The notes: generated from the letters alone by a model not told the origin. A DNA stretch of 64,000 bases from Maniola hyperantus (GCF_902806685.2 NC_048560.1:5794212-5858211), one strand, 5' to 3'. Counted from the first letter of the stretch, positions 32,275 through 42,465 are shown. Numbers and translations: made by a program.

Positions 32275-32460
32275 TATTGCTCTCAGGCATGCAGGTTTCC
32301 TCACAATGTTTTCATTTACCGTTAAAGCAAGTGGTATTTAATTGCTTAAAGCGCACTTAACTACGAAAAGTTAGAAGTGTGTGCCAGGGACCGAACCCCC
32401 GACGACATCCCGAATAGGTACTGTGAAGTCTGCTAATCCGCACTTGTAAACCTTTAGCAT
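32275..32460 (-). mobile_element. SINE family 1 fragment
   Basis: CTCTCAGGCATGCAGGTTTC, TTACCGTTAAAGCAAGTGG and the minus-strand B box GGTTCGGTCCC are present. The end is rearranged, with AAGTCTGCTAATCCGCACTT placed after the head. Confidence 0.6.
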
Positions 32461-32478
32461 TCCTTATGTTAATAAATA

Positions 32479-32854
32479 CAGGGTGTAACCACAACGCTAG
32501 CAAAAACTTAGCAGTTAACACCTATACACAATCCAATACCAGTAACCATTTGCATCATTTTGTAGTTTTAGTGATTTAGTATTTTTCAACCTTGCAATGT
32601 ATAGCGTGCAAACCTCGGGCCAATGCCCGACGTGGCATTGACTCCGAGTGGCCTACTTACGCGACGTTCGTTGACCTCTAGCGACAGTCAGATGTTTTAT
32701 TTACAACTCGTGAACACACATAGTTATCGTGAACTTTTACAAAATGTAGGATTGGTTTTGTTTTTTTTGCGTTTTTTTTGGTGTTATCATTATATTAATA
32801 ATCATCATTAGTATCACCTGTCTTCGTTTTTGCTAGCGTTCTGGTTACATCCTG
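32479..32854. mobile_element. 376-bp MITE with TA duplication and CAGGGTGTAACC end
   Basis: The ends CAGGGTGTAACCACAACGCT and the complement of AGCGTTCTGGTTACATCCTG are inverted, with TA on both sides. A GCTAGCAAAAAC block continues the pairing. The CAGGGTGT tip and TA duplication fit Tc1/mariner-type MITEs. Confidence 0.8.
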
Positions 32855-33029
32855 TATAAAAGGATTATGTTTATAACCCATGAAGAATACAACGCAGCGA
32901 GAGAGAGAGAAAAAGTCGGAAAAACAAAAGTCAAGATTTCCCCGAAGTGTACAATAAGTTGAGAGTTGATTAATCAGTGAAATGGAACGAGAATTTTCTA
33001 GAAATCAACAGTGCTTCCAGTTCGTAAAG

Positions 33030-33188
33030 AATGACACCTCACGCGCCATTTTTACTTTTTGTGTCTCTGTCGTTGAGACCGACAAAGCGTCACATAACTA
33101 TGAGTGACAGAGACAACGCTCTACAAAGCCGAAATCTCATGGTAAAGGTCAATGTCCAATATTTCTTGCCGGCTACTGTAGATTTATT
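33030..33188. mobile_element. MITE family M1, copy 3 (left end lost)
   Basis: GTGTCTCTGTCGTTGAGACC, ATGAGTGACAGAGACAACG and CTTGCCGGCTACTG with TA match copies at 9257 and 21401. The left quarter is missing. Confidence 0.65.
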
Positions 33189-33576
33189 TTATGACTCACT
33201 TTATATTCACGGAAATTGCACCCCTAAAGGGATTATTTAGGGGCTGAAACTTTGTACGAAAATCTGTGATTTATTTAATATTCAAGAAAATTTGTATTTT
33301 AACTTTCGGTTAAAAATAAAGAAATAAGTAAGTACCTACTTAGTATTTATCAATTTTTCGCTTAAGGGCTCGAAAGTTTTTGTAATAAAGTCTGTAATTT
33401 TTCAAGTTATAAATATCTATGAAAACTGGTTTCGGTTCAAGCGAAGCTAGTCAGTCAGTCTAAATATTTAAAAGAAAAGGTCAGGATCAGGCTTCTTAGC
33501 ATGCAGATAGCTATTATGTCCTAGACATCCGTTAAGAAATAATTTTTGAAAATTCAACCCTTAACAGGGCTTTAAA
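33189..33576. mobile_element. Scrambled type-B Helitron pieces
   Basis: Blocks ATTGCACCCCTAAAGGG, GAAAATCTGTGATTTATT, TTAAAAGAAAAGGTCAGG and GCATGCAGATAGCTATTATG all belong to the type-B family, but their order is broken. A 3' end remnant, GTCGCGGGCATAAATTAG, lies at about 33581. Confidence 0.5.
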
Positions 33577-33807
33577 ATGTGTCGCGGGCATAAATTAGTT
33601 GACGTAGTCTGGGGCGAGGAAGCGAAGGGTTACATACGTGACATCGGCCGTCACCTAAGGGAAAGAGGCTGCGATCAGCTCTCTGGGGCCTACCTGGTCC
33701 AAAGGTTGTCCATCGCCATTCAGCGTGGCAATGGTGCCAGCTTGATGGGCACCTTTGGCCCAGCGGCAACCAGGGGCGGACTTTTTGACGACGTTGTTAC
33801 CGAATAG
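33577..33807 (+). mobile_element. Retroelement C-terminal fragment, copy 3
   Basis: The frame shows a WGEEAKGYIRDIGRHLRERG segment followed by QRLSIAIQRGNGASLMGT and a FDDVVTE end. It is the same C-terminal module as at 30976-31368 but a diverged subfamily. It follows directly on a Helitron end. Confidence 0.55.
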
Positions 33808-34046
33808 TTATTTGTAATTAATAGTTTTAAGACTTGATTGTTTATCGTATAAATTAGTTAACTAAGTACTTATATTTTGAAAATGATTTGATTTTGATTT
33901 CATGATAGCATCGTGCGAAACGCATGTGTGACAAATTGTCGCACGCGAGCGCAGCGATAGTGAGGAAGTACAATGTAGCGTATCACGGTTGGTGGCAGAT
34001 TGGACACTCTTCCGGACTTGTTGGTGTTGAGGTTTGTGGATCAATT

Positions 34047-34406
34047 GGGTATTTGACTCCAATTTTTTTATTACTTTATTATAAACTTGGATAAAATAAT
34101 GACGTAAACTGAAAAAACTAATTAAATCGATCGAATAACAAAAAAGTTATAAGCATTGAAATATTTATGATTAGACAGAGATAGCAATATAGCATTTTGA
34201 CGTCACACCTCACTAATGCCATAGTAGCTTCGTGCGGTTTCATACAAATTTTGCGAGAAAGGAATAGAAGACCCTCCCATCACAAAATTAAAATGCCTGT
34301 AACTTTGTAAATCTTTGTTGAATTTTAATATTTTTTCAGCGTACCTACGTCATTATTTTTATCCTAGTTTATAATATTTATCAAATTCAAAAGTAGGAAA
34401 ATACGC
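34047..34406 (+). mobile_element. MITE with GGGTATTT inverted ends, copy 2
   Basis: Nearly the same sequence as 3884-4253, with GGGTATTTGACTCC at the left and AGGAAAATACGC at the right. It shares TAGCATTTTGACGTCACACC and AAATGCCTGTAACTTTG. Confidence 0.7.
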
Positions 34407-34444
34407 AATTGAGTGATTGACTTCGATCGACATAAGTACTTATA

Positions 34445-34635
34445 TGGTCACACGTTGTGATGGCCTAGTGGTTGGGACGTCCGCCTCCAAATCGGAAGTC
34501 GGAGAGTTCACCTCTAACTTTTCGGAGTTATGTGTGTTTTAGAAGAGATTTAGACAATTAGAGGTGCGTGTCTCTAATTTGTGGGATCGATCCCCCGACC
34601 TCCGATTAGGAAACGGACGTCCTAACCGTTATCAC
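34445..34635. mobile_element. Head-to-head SINE family 1 dimer
   Basis: A plus-strand head (GTGATGGCCTAGTGGTTGGG, CCGCCTCCAAATCGG) is followed by body and then a minus-strand head (ATCGATCCCCCGACCTCCGA, GGACGTCCTAACCG). Two heads face each other with a short body between them. Confidence 0.65.
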
Positions 34636-34654
34636 ATCTTTTTCTCATAATCCT

Positions 34655-34925
34655 CTATACTAATATTAACATACGAAAGTGTGTCTATCTGTCTGTCTGG
34701 CACTCTGCTAGCTTCTCACGGCATAATAGTTTAACCAATTTTGATGAAATTTGGTAGGTACAGAGTTAGTTTACATCTCATGGAAGGACATAGGCCAAGT
34801 GCGGATTGGCAGACTTCACACACCTTTGAGAAAATTATGGAGAACTCTCAGGCATGCAGGTTTCTCACACTGAGAGGAGACCCATGCTCTGTAGTGAGCC
34901 GGCGATGGGTTGATCATGATGATGA
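34655..34925 (+). mobile_element. Type-A Helitron start fused to SINE fragment
   Basis: TCTATACTAATATTAACATA to GGAAGGACATAGG is the 5' half of a type-A Helitron. At about 34795 it passes into SINE family 1 (CCAAGTGCGGATTGGCAGAC), which itself jumps to CACACTGAGAGGAGACCCAT in a different order. The joined frame 34741-35004 is accidental. Confidence 0.6.
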
Positions 34926-35189
34926 TTATGACAATCTATTAATCGATCCTAAAGTAAATAATACGGACGGAAGCTACGTGGTTTTATTGGTAGATCGCGT
35001 GTAAAAGGTGTCATTACAGATAGGTAAGTGATAAGTATTCATTGTTAATTACTTATTACTTAGCTTGTAATAAATGTATAACTTTTTATATGATTTTTAT
35101 ATTAAATAATGGATAATAATAATACTGAAGTGTCATAGATATTAAGTATATATATTTTTTTAAAAGAATATTAGAAGTTAATTGCTGAC

Positions 35190-35330
35190 TAATATTCTCC
35201 TTTTCCCTCCAATTAAGCGTAAAGCTTGTGCTAGGAGTAGGTACGACAATAGTGCAACGGGTGGGGTTCGAACCGCCGACCTTTCGATTTTCAGTCCGCT
35301 CCTTAGCCGTTGGGCTACTGAGGCTCTAAC
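35190..35330 (-). mobile_element. tRNA-derived SINE, family 3
   Basis: CTCCAATTAAGCGTAAAGC, GGTACGACAATAGTGCAACG and the minus-strand B box GGTTCGAACC, with the A box TAGCCCAACGG near the right end. Copies at 16760 and 41945. Confidence 0.65.
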
Positions 35331-35716
35331 TTTAGGTTCCTACTTACTAAGTATTTCTTGATACACCGGCCACTTTTAACTGTCAATTCCTTTAGAAAGT
35401 ACTACAAATTTGTATGAAAATAAGTAAGTAAATAATTTAGATTATATTAAAACAGGCATGTTTTAATTAGCAAACTTTTTTACTTGAGATTTTTTCAAAA
35501 TTTCGACTGACTAAGTTCTTAATATCTCGGCTAAACTGCACTCCCCGTGACAGATGGACAGTCAGATTTTCAAATACAAGTAAGTATTTACTTTTTATGG
35601 TAACCTAATAACAGATAAGATATTTTGTATTTTTTATTTTTTTCGTAATAGCGTATTTTTCGTATTTTTTAATTTTTTCGTAATATCATATTTTAATTTA
35701 AATAAATTATTATTTA
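35331..35716. other. AT-rich stretch, nothing recognised
   Basis: Non-coding, with a short internal duplication of TATTTTTTAATTTTTTCGTA-like sequence near 35630-35690. Confidence 0.3.
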
Positions 35717-35951
35717 CTAGCTTATGCTCGCGACTTCGTCCGCGTGGACTACACAAATTCCAACCCCTGTTTCACCCCCTTAGGGGTTGAATTTTCAAAA
35801 ATCCTTTCTTAGCGGATGCCTACGTCATAATAGCTATCTGCATGCCAAATTTCAGCCCGACCCGTCCAGTAGTTTGAGCTGTGCGCTGATAGATCAGTCA
35901 GTCAGTCAGTCAGTCAGTCAGTCAGTCACCTTTTCCTTTTATATATTTAGA
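35717..35951 (-). mobile_element. Type-B Helitron with CAGT microsatellite
   Basis: Minus-strand copy from TCTAAATATATAAAAGG (right end) to GAGCATAAGCTAG at 35717. It carries eight or so CAGT units. Both tips are intact. Confidence 0.8.
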
Positions 35952-36040
35952 TATTTTATTAAATTAAAATTTTACGAATATATCAAAAACATATTTTAGT
36001 TCACCTACTTTATTACATAAAACTTCATTAATAAATATAC

Positions 36041-36200
36041 TCACTTTTACAAAAAAAAAAACAAATGAAACTATTTATTTTCACCACTACGAAAGTTAAC
36101 GTTTACGAAGTCGATCGCGTTAACGTTAAACAAGACGTAACAACCTTCCTATACGAAGTGTTCGCGCGAACTAACTGTGATAGAACACTTCCCTTCTCTA
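36041..36200 (-). promoter_or_regulatory. Possible 5' non-coding exon and start region of the cuticular gene
   Basis: The stretch is free of recognised repeats. On the minus strand it has a good donor (AAAA|GTGAGTATA at about 36036) and, upstream of that, ATCACAGTTAGTTC near 36165-36180, which resembles the arthropod initiator (TCAGT-like). A first exon here would splice to the start exon at 32081. Both the link and the promoter are inferred from position and a single donor. Confidence 0.25.
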
Positions 36201-36275
36201 CTTAATACTAGAGAGAGCTTTGATATCAACTGTCCACCTAGAACCTTTATTAGGGTTCCGCAACATAACCTGGAA

Positions 36276-36486
36276 TCTAAATATATAAAAGGAAAAGGTG
36301 ACTGACTGATCTATCAACGCACAGTTCAAACTACTGGATGGATCGGGCTGAAATTTGGCATGCAGATAGCTATTATGACATAGGCATCCGCTAAGAAAGG
36401 ATTTTTGAAAATTCAATCCCTAAAGGGGTGAAATAGGTTTTTGAAATTTGTGTAGTCCACGCGGACGAAGTCGCGAGCATAAGCTA
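36276..36486 (+). mobile_element. Type-B Helitron
   Basis: Complete from TCTAAATATATAAAAGG to GTCGCGAGCATAAGCTAG before T. Nearly the reverse complement of 35717-35951, so the two could pair around the putative 5' exon. Confidence 0.8.
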
Positions 36487-36504
36487 GTGTATAACTATAT
36501 TTTG

Positions 36505-36715
36505 TGACGACCTCCCTAATGCGCTTAAGCGCTTATGGTAAGCGCTGTGGTCTAATTAGTGGGAGGCCTCGGGTTCGATTCTTGGCAGACGAAATTTGGA
36601 ATTTTATAATTTCTAAATTTTCTCAGGTCTGGTCTGGTGCAAGTCTTCAGTCGTATGGAAGTCCCAACAAGAGACTTACGTTCTTTGGTAATCTATCTCA
36701 ACTCAACTTAACTTA
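36505..36715 (+). mobile_element. tRNA-derived SINE, family 4
   Basis: The head has GTAAGCGCTGTGGTCTAATT and the B box GGTTCGATTCTTGG, followed by a body ending ATCTCAACTCAACTTAACTT. Only copy of this family noted in the window. Confidence 0.5.
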
Positions 36716-36785
36716 AATCATTTATTCAGATTGGGTATTATTGTAATACACTTTCTGATTGTTACTTGCTGAATTTGCAATAAGA

Positions 36786-37087
36786 ACAATGATCGCCGGC
36801 TCACTACAGAGCACAGGTCTCCTCTCAGCGTGTCAAGGGGTTTTGGCCATAGTCTACCACGCTGGCCATGTGTGGATTGGTAGACTTTACATATCCTTGA
36901 GATCATGATGGAGAACTCTCAGGCATGCAGATTTCCTCACGATGTTTTCCTTAACTGGTAAAGCAAATGACACTTATTTAATTGATTAAAACGCACATGA
37001 CTCCGAAAAGTTAGAGGTGCGTGCCCGGGATCAAACCCCCGACCTCCGATTAGAAGGTGGACGTCCTAACCACTAGGCTATCACGGC
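36786..37087 (-). mobile_element. tRNA-derived SINE, family 1
   Basis: Near full length. The left tail is GCCGGCTCACTACAGAGCAC. The right-end head on the minus strand has GTGATAGCCTAGTGGTTAGG and a B box. A and B boxes are both recognisable. Confidence 0.75.
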
Positions 37088-37136
37088 TTGATATACTTAG
37101 TGGTGATAATGATGTAGTGGTGATAATTAATACGTC

Positions 37137-37225
37137 AATCCACACGCCACGATCTTGCGTCGCCTGAATTCAGCGGCTCTCTGCCACGCGCTTGATGTTG
37201 TCTGTTGAGTGGGGACTTTTAAGTT
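37137..37225 (-). mobile_element. RTE-type LINE C-terminal scrap
   Basis: CACACGCCACGATCTTGCGT and CGCCTGAATTCAGCGGCTCT match the minus-strand tail at 9056-9240. Too short to be more than debris. Confidence 0.5.
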
Positions 37226-37449
37226 TTTTGGGTAATTATTAGTTTAAATATATACGGAATTCTCTTAAAGTAAGTTCACAGTCGCGCTTGACCGGATTCT
37301 TAATGAAAGGGATTTTCTCGGATACGTGTTAAGGCTCTGGAAACATTGTGACACTTTTGCATAAATTGTCGGAGAAATTATTGAAAATGGAGCCCGCGAA
37401 TCGTGATTAAGTACCTAATAAAATAATGAAACATGAACTAGAAGTAAGA

Positions 37450-37920
37450 AAGCTTAGAGTCACTCAGCGGGTGACGAGAGAGCTATGCTTGGAGTTTCTC
37501 TGCGTGATCAAATCAGAAATGTAGGAGAACTAGAGTAACCGACTTCAGACTGCGAACCTGAAGAGGTAATGGGCAGGGCACGTAGTTCAAAAAACCGATA
37601 GAGGTTGGGGTCCCAAGTTACTAGAATGGCGACCTCGCATGGGAAAGCCCAGTGTTGGTAGACCCCTATCTACAGACCAATCAGACCCCCCAATGGGCAT
37701 CTTCTTGGCAAGCGCGCTCCATCTTAGGCTGCATCATCACTTGCATCATCACACCAGGTCTGATTGCAGCCAAGCGCTACCTAAAAATTTAAAAAGATCG
37801 ACGGACCACATCAAACTAGTCACAGGGAGCCGAAATCGAGTACCAAAGACCGCGGCGTGTGAAAATCCCTACAAGAGATCTATGTCCAGCAGTGGACGTC
37901 TATGATGGTGATGATGATGA
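37450..37920 (+). mobile_element. RTE-type LINE C-terminal fragment with an internal insert
   Basis: The first part reads ERAMLGVSLRDQIRN in one frame and then shifts. A foreign segment from about 37660 to 37790 (GGGCATCTTCTTGGCAAGCG, GCATCATCAC) interrupts it. The end CTACAAGAGATCTATGTCCA, CAGTGGACG and a GATGATGATGA tail are typical of RTE. Stops and shifts show decay. Confidence 0.6.
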
Positions 37921-37924
37921 AAAT

Positions 37925-37990
37925 AATGAAGCAGTGATAGCCTAGTGGCTTAGTGGTTAAGACTTCAGTCTCCTATTTGGAGGATCTGAG
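37925..37990 (+). mobile_element. SINE family 1 head fragment
   Basis: AGTGATAGCCTAGTGGCTTA and TCAGTCTCCTATTTGGAGG show the tRNA-like head. The body is lost. Confidence 0.5.
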
Positions 37991-38167
37991 AACTTTAGAT
38001 ATTCTAAACAGTGAACTTTTTTACAGAGCTCATTTAGAGCTTCATGCGCGTTGAGATCTTTTGTATCAATGAAATTTTGTTCATAAAACTACGAGTAGGT
38101 ATCTCTCTCTCTCCTTCCGTCTCATTATTTATATCATTGTTCCGTTGATCAATTATTTTATTCATAA

Positions 38168-38372
38168 CTGGCTTATGCTCGCGACTTCGTCCGCGTGAAC
38201 TACTTTAAACCCCTATTTCACCCCCTTAAGGGGTTGAATTAACAAAAACCTTTTATTAGCGGATGTCTACATCATAATAGCAACATGCAAAGTTTCAGCC
38301 CGATCCGTCCAGTAGTTTGAGCTGTGCGTTGATAGATCAGTCAGTCAGTCAGTCAGCTTTTCCTTTTATATA
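38168..38372 (-). mobile_element. Type-B Helitron
   Basis: The minus-strand copy ends near GCATAAGCCAG, a mutated CTAG. It keeps the CAGT run and AGCCCGATCCGTCCAGTAGT. Confidence 0.7.
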
Positions 38373-38379
38373 TTCACGA

Positions 38380-38545
38380 TAGGGGGTTTTCAGGGTTTTC
38401 ACGGTCCATCCGTTTATTCGATTGTGTCGAATTTGGTTCTTGGCTTGAACCTACCCCGAAAAGACAATAGGCAACTTTTTATCCCGGAAAATCCACGGGA
38501 ATTTGAAAAACCTAAATCCGTGCGAACGAAGTCGGGACAATATTT
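38380..38545 (+). mobile_element. Type-A Helitron 3' half
   Basis: TTTCACGGTCCATCCG, TTTTTATCCCGGAAAATCC and CGTGCGAACGAAGTCGGGAC are the type-A 3' half. Both tips are damaged. Confidence 0.55.
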
Positions 38546-38695
38546 GTACCAGACCCTAATAACATTTTGCATACAAAGTTTACTAGGCCGGCTCGGATAA
38601 AATTAATTAGAAAATTTCTATAATATCCGGTTACGTACCTACATATAATTTCCCTTCAATGACATTTCTAACACGATAAGCTTGAGACAAGTCCT

Positions 38696-38980
38696 AGTTC
38701 ATCATGATCGACCCATCACCGGCCCACTACTGAATTCGGATCTCCTCTCATAATGGAAACAATTTAGGCCATAGTCTGCCACACTAGCCCAGTGCAGATT
38801 GGCAGACTTCACACAATATCTTTGATAACATGGAGAACTCTGAGGCATGCAGGTTTCCTCACGATGTTTTCCTTCACCGTTATTTAGCAAATGATATTTA
38901 ATTACTATAAGCTGTGATAGCCTAGTGGCTAGGACACCCGCCTTCTAATCGGAGGTCGGGGGTTCGATTCAGATCAACGG
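38696..38980. mobile_element. SINE family 1 body (minus) next to SINE head (plus)
   Basis: 38696-38905 is a minus-strand body with TGATCGACCCATCACCGG. 38912-38980 is a plus-strand head, GTGATAGCCTAGTGGCTAGG, with the B box GGTTCGATTC. They are back to back, probably two insertions. Confidence 0.6.
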
Positions 38981-38997
38981 GAAATACCTCATAGGTT

Positions 38998-39085
38998 TTC
39001 TTGACAGACATGACAGACAGACAACAAAGTGATCTTATAAGGGTTCCTTTTTTCCTTTTCAGGTACGGAACCCTAAAAATTAGGA
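38998..39085 (-). repeat. AGGGTTCCG-family end fragment
   Basis: AACAAAGTGATCTTATAAGG and AGGTACGGAACCCT are the reverse of the left end at 2110. Only the terminal 90 bp remain. Confidence 0.55.
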
Positions 39086-39571
39086 AACGGCACGGAAATT
39101 CCGTGTGCTTACTTAAATGTACTACCAACTGCAGGCTACAAGTATGTTTGAAATAGGTTGTAAGTTTTTTTGCTTTAAAAACTTTTTATCGCAAAATGTA
39201 AAAATATTCACTAAGTGAAGGAAATGTTTAATCAACTGTTAGCTGTTAGTCCATTTCCTTTTACGAAATAACTGATTTAAAGTATCTACACGTTAAACCA
39301 TCGTTAAACAAATTCGCTCTAACCATTGATTTAACGTGGTCTGAGATGCTCGAAAGCAAATAATAAATTCAGACGTCGGAGTCGGTCATCCATCCACTTA
39401 TCGACTCGGGTCAACGTTGCTTAACCAGCAAAAATCTTTTTTTAAATCAAGTTTGCATTAAATTACTAAGTAAATTCTGTTTCACAGGCATGCTCTTATA
39501 AATATCTGCATATTTAATATTACTTACCCATGTTTGTGAGAGTTACCATCAGAGAACTGAAGATAGTGTAA
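39086..39571. other. Non-coding stretch, nothing recognised
   Basis: No supported exon or repeat end. Confidence 0.3.
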
Positions 39572-40104
39572 GGGCCGGTTGTTTCAACAAACTTTGACGG
39601 ACACGTAACCTTTAAATATAGCGCTAACGAACGTAAGTAAAGAAAAAGCGTTGATTCAGCATCTATTAGCGCTAACGTTCGTTAAAAAGTTACGTTTACG
39701 TTAACCAGTGCTGGCGCCATTGGTGATCGTCAAATCAGTTCGTAACTTCATACTTCTTACAAACGGAATATTTTATTTACAAATTATAATGGAATCAATT
39801 TAATTCAAAGCTTTTAATGATAGTTTTTTTGAAGATTTTGTAAGAAAGAAAAAGTGTTTAAAATGCGAAGTAGCAATATTAATAACTATGTATATAATTT
39901 AATATACTTAAAATGAAATAAGAAAAGGATACGGAGAAGTAAGTTAATTTTTAGGGTTAGTTTCGCAACCAAAATAACAATGACGAACAGTTTTTTGTAC
40001 AATGAAGCAACGCACTTAAATTAACAGATGTTAAAGTTCGTCTACGTCCGTTAAATTTTAACGAACGGATCTTACGAAGACCAATGGTTTGAAACAACCG
40101 GCCC
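39572..40104. mobile_element. 533-bp Harbinger-type MITE with TAA duplication
   Basis: The ends GGGCCGGTTGTTTCAA and TTGAAACAACCGGCCC-like are inverted, with TAA on both sides (39569-39571 and 40105-40107). Subterminal blocks with CTAACG and GTTCGT appear on both halves. The GGGCCGGT tip and 3-bp TWA duplication fit PIF/Harbinger. No ORF. Confidence 0.8.
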
Positions 40105-40216
40105 TAAGTGATGGAAATGGCATCTGCAGTTTTTAATACTGGGAAAATGTGTCGCCGATTTGAAGCTTCGCTCAAAAAAAGTCAAAGTTTATATATTTAA
40201 GTACTAGTATTATATA

Positions 40217-40443
40217 CTAGCTGATGCCCACTACTTCGTCCGCGTGGATTTACGTTTCAAAATCAAAATCCCGCGGGAACTCTTTGATTTTCCGGGATAA
40301 AAAGTAGCCTATGTGTTAATCTAGGGTATAATCTATCTTCATTCCAAATTTCAGCCAAATCCGTCCAGTAGTTTTTGCGTGAAGGAGTAACAAACATACA
40401 CACACACACACATACAAACTTTCGCCTTTATAATATTAGTGTG
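40217..40443 (-). mobile_element. Type-A Helitron
   Basis: The minus-strand 3' end CAGCTAG lies at 40217, with a mutated hairpin (AGTAGTGGGC). The body has CGGGATTTTGATTTTG and a CA microsatellite (about 40397-40412). Confidence 0.7.
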
Positions 40444-40534
40444 ATGTGATTTAATGGTTTTGTAGTAAGTAAATAATTCTCTAATATTAAGTAATTTCCG
40501 ATAATGTTCCGATGTTTCTTGTACCTACTTTTAT

Positions 40535-40640
40535 CTATATTTTTGAACAATAAAAAAATTGCGTGCCCGGATTCAAACTCCAGACCCCCTGAACAGGAGG
40601 CTGACGAAACTATAATAACGCCCACTCAAGTCCACTGCAC
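40535..40640 (-). repeat. tRNA-like SINE fragment
   Basis: The minus strand reads GGAGTTTGAATCCGGGCACG with CCTCCTGTTCAGGGGG before it, a tRNA-like T arm and B box. The A-box region is poor. Confidence 0.4.
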
Positions 40641-40675
40641 ACCTTATTTCCTACTATTTTTTATTAATATTTCTC

Positions 40676-40815
40676 ATCAATATCTATAAATGACAAGATA
40701 TGCCCAAGCGAACAAAATTTTTCACGGTTTTGGAACCAAATAAATCAGCGCCACCTCATAGAGAACGACCCGTTTGAAATCCAGACGTCACTGAGGTTGC
40801 ATTGGTGCTAAAGTC
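40676..40815 (+). repeat. Dispersed repeat, copy 1 (pair with 42327)
   Basis: AATGACAAGATATGCCCAAG, GGAACCAAATAAATCAGCGC and CCAGACGTCACTGAGGTTGC recur in the same order and strand at 42327-42460. The unit is about 135 bp and unclassified. Confidence 0.6.
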
Positions 40816-41092
40816 GGTGTCATTTTGTTTCTTCAATGGCCCTGTCCATAGGAAGTAATAGGTATATAAGTCAATGATATTTCTATACTTTTTCTAAGTT
40901 CTGTGGTCACATATAATAGATTTGGTATAGGTAATCTCTGGTATTAAGTAATTTCCGGTAACATGTCGTCTTAGGAAAGCTATTCATCAACATTGACGCG
41001 TCAATTATTAATTATTATTAATAAGTCAGGTTCCCACAGTGCTTGGGCACTGCATTAAATTAATCTTTGTCAGTCTGTTAACTGTAGCACGC

Positions 41093-41246
41093 GACAGGTC
41101 GAAATGGCAATCAGGGAAGGGAACGCCCCGCACACCCGCACATCCCCCGCGTTAACCCAGTGCGGGCGAGCGCGGGTGACGTGTGGGGGTGCAGGGCGTC
41201 TCCTCGCCTCATGCCCCGATTACCATCTCTACCTGTCGCGGACTAT
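41093..41246. mobile_element. GC-rich palindromic MITE
   Basis: The inverted ends GCGACAGGTCGAAATGGCAA and the complement of TACCATCTCTACCTGTCGCG enclose a very GC-rich core (CCCGCACACCCGCACATCCC and CGGGTGACGTGTGGGGGTGC), which is itself partly inverted. Its base composition is sharply different from the surrounding DNA. Confidence 0.65.
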
Positions 41247-41271
41247 ACCTATCAACATAAACAAACATCGT

Positions 41272-41468
41272 GGTTTTTTTTAATAGAGATAGCGAGCAAA
41301 CGAGCAGGCGGGTCACCTGATGTTAAGTGATTACCGCCGCCCATGAACATTTGCAGCACCAGAGGAACCGCCGATGCGTTGCCGGCTTTTTAGGAATTTG
41401 TTGGTCCGCCCCTTGAATAACCCCATGTTGTAATCTAGTGGGAACACCGCCGATGGGAGTTGGTTTCA
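41272..41468 (+). repeat. LINE-type lepidopteran repeat fragment
   Basis: GAGCAGGCGGGTCACCTGAT, ATTACCGCCGCCCATGAACA and TTGCCGGCTTTTTAGGAATT form a segment I recognise as very common in Lepidoptera, without being sure of its class. Confidence 0.5.
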
Positions 41469-41471
41469 ACT

Positions 41472-41655
41472 AAGAGCCGCAATAGCGTAGTGGCTTAGAT
41501 GTCCACCTCCTATTCGAGAGCTCGGGGGTTCGATCCCGGGCACGCACAATAACTTTTCATAGTTATGTGCATTTTAAGAAATTAAATATCGCTTGCTTAA
41601 ACAGTGAAGGAAAACGTCGCAAGGAAATCTGCATGCCTGAGAGTTCTCCTTTTCA
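41472..41655 (+). mobile_element. tRNA-derived SINE, family 1
   Basis: The plus-strand head GCAATAGCGTAGTGGCTTAG with the perfect B box GGTTCGATCCC is followed by TAAATATCGCTTGC and CATGCCTGAGAGTTCTCC. The tail is missing. Confidence 0.7.
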
Positions 41656-41845
41656 TATTTTCATATTTCTGTTCTGAATATTTTACGGAGTATGTAGGTA
41701 CCTACTTAATATTATGTACAATTTTATTTATTAAATGGAAAATGATAGTTTTAGCGTTTAAACTATGGTGAGCGATTTCCATTATATATAATATCTGTCC
41801 CGGATTTACTCACGTGTTTAGTCGACGCTAGGCCGACTAGTTTCG

Positions 41846-41941
41846 AACCCATCCGGGGTCCTTTTTCAAGGCAGTCAGTTCGCGCACGCATCGCGATTGT
41901 GCGAACTGACTCCCTTGAAAAAGGACCCCGGATGGGTTCGA
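41846..41941. repeat. Near-perfect 96-bp hairpin
   Basis: The left arm CGAACCCATCCGGGGTCCTT, then TTTCAAGG and GTCAGTTCGCGCAC, is followed after an 11-base loop by the full complement. About 42 base pairs with only a short bulge. Upstream TCGACGCTAGGCCGAC suggests it belongs to a larger dispersed element starting near 41795. Confidence 0.8.
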
Positions 41942-41944
41942 GGA

Positions 41945-42050
41945 CTTGTGCTAGGAGTAGGTACGACAATAGTGTAACGGGTGGGGAATGAACCGGCGAC
42001 TTTTCGGTTTTCAGTCCGCTTCTTTAACCGTTGAGCTATCGAGCTATAAT
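41945..42050 (-). mobile_element. tRNA-derived SINE, family 3
   Basis: GTGCTAGGAGTAGGTACGAC and the minus-strand TTGAGCTATCGAGC head, with the damaged B box GGTTCATTCC. It starts directly after the hairpin. Confidence 0.6.
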
Positions 42051-42326
42051 TACAATCAAACTTCAAAGAATGTAGGAATAGATCCGTATATTTTATTTAA
42101 ATCGTTCTCAATTACATGTAAAAAGAGTCAATACTAACATCAATCTAATGTCTGGTTGCGTAAATATTGCGTGTGATATAACGAACACATGTCTAGGTTA
42201 AACTGGATGCACACCACTCGCGACAATATTGAATGCTATGACATTATTGTCGCGAGTCGTCACAGTGGAACATAGCCCTGACGAACTTCCGACACGGTCA
42301 AGCGGCTTGACGTCAACCACGTCATC

Positions 42327-42460
42327 AATATAAATGACAAGATATGGTCAAGCAAACAAAATTTTTCACGATTTAGGAACCAAATAAATCAGCGCCACCT
42401 CTTAGATACTAATGAACGACTTGAAATCCAGACGTCACTGAGGTTGCATTGGTGCTAAAT
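42327..42460 (+). repeat. Dispersed repeat, copy 2 (pair with 40676)
   Basis: Same order of blocks as 40676-40815, with a 10-base difference around TTAGATACTAATGAACG. Confidence 0.6.
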
Positions 42461-42465
42461 ATCTA

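Noticed and set aside
41763..42066. Frames of 68 and 63 codons on the minus strand
   Set aside because: They cross a hairpin and a SINE; no independent support.
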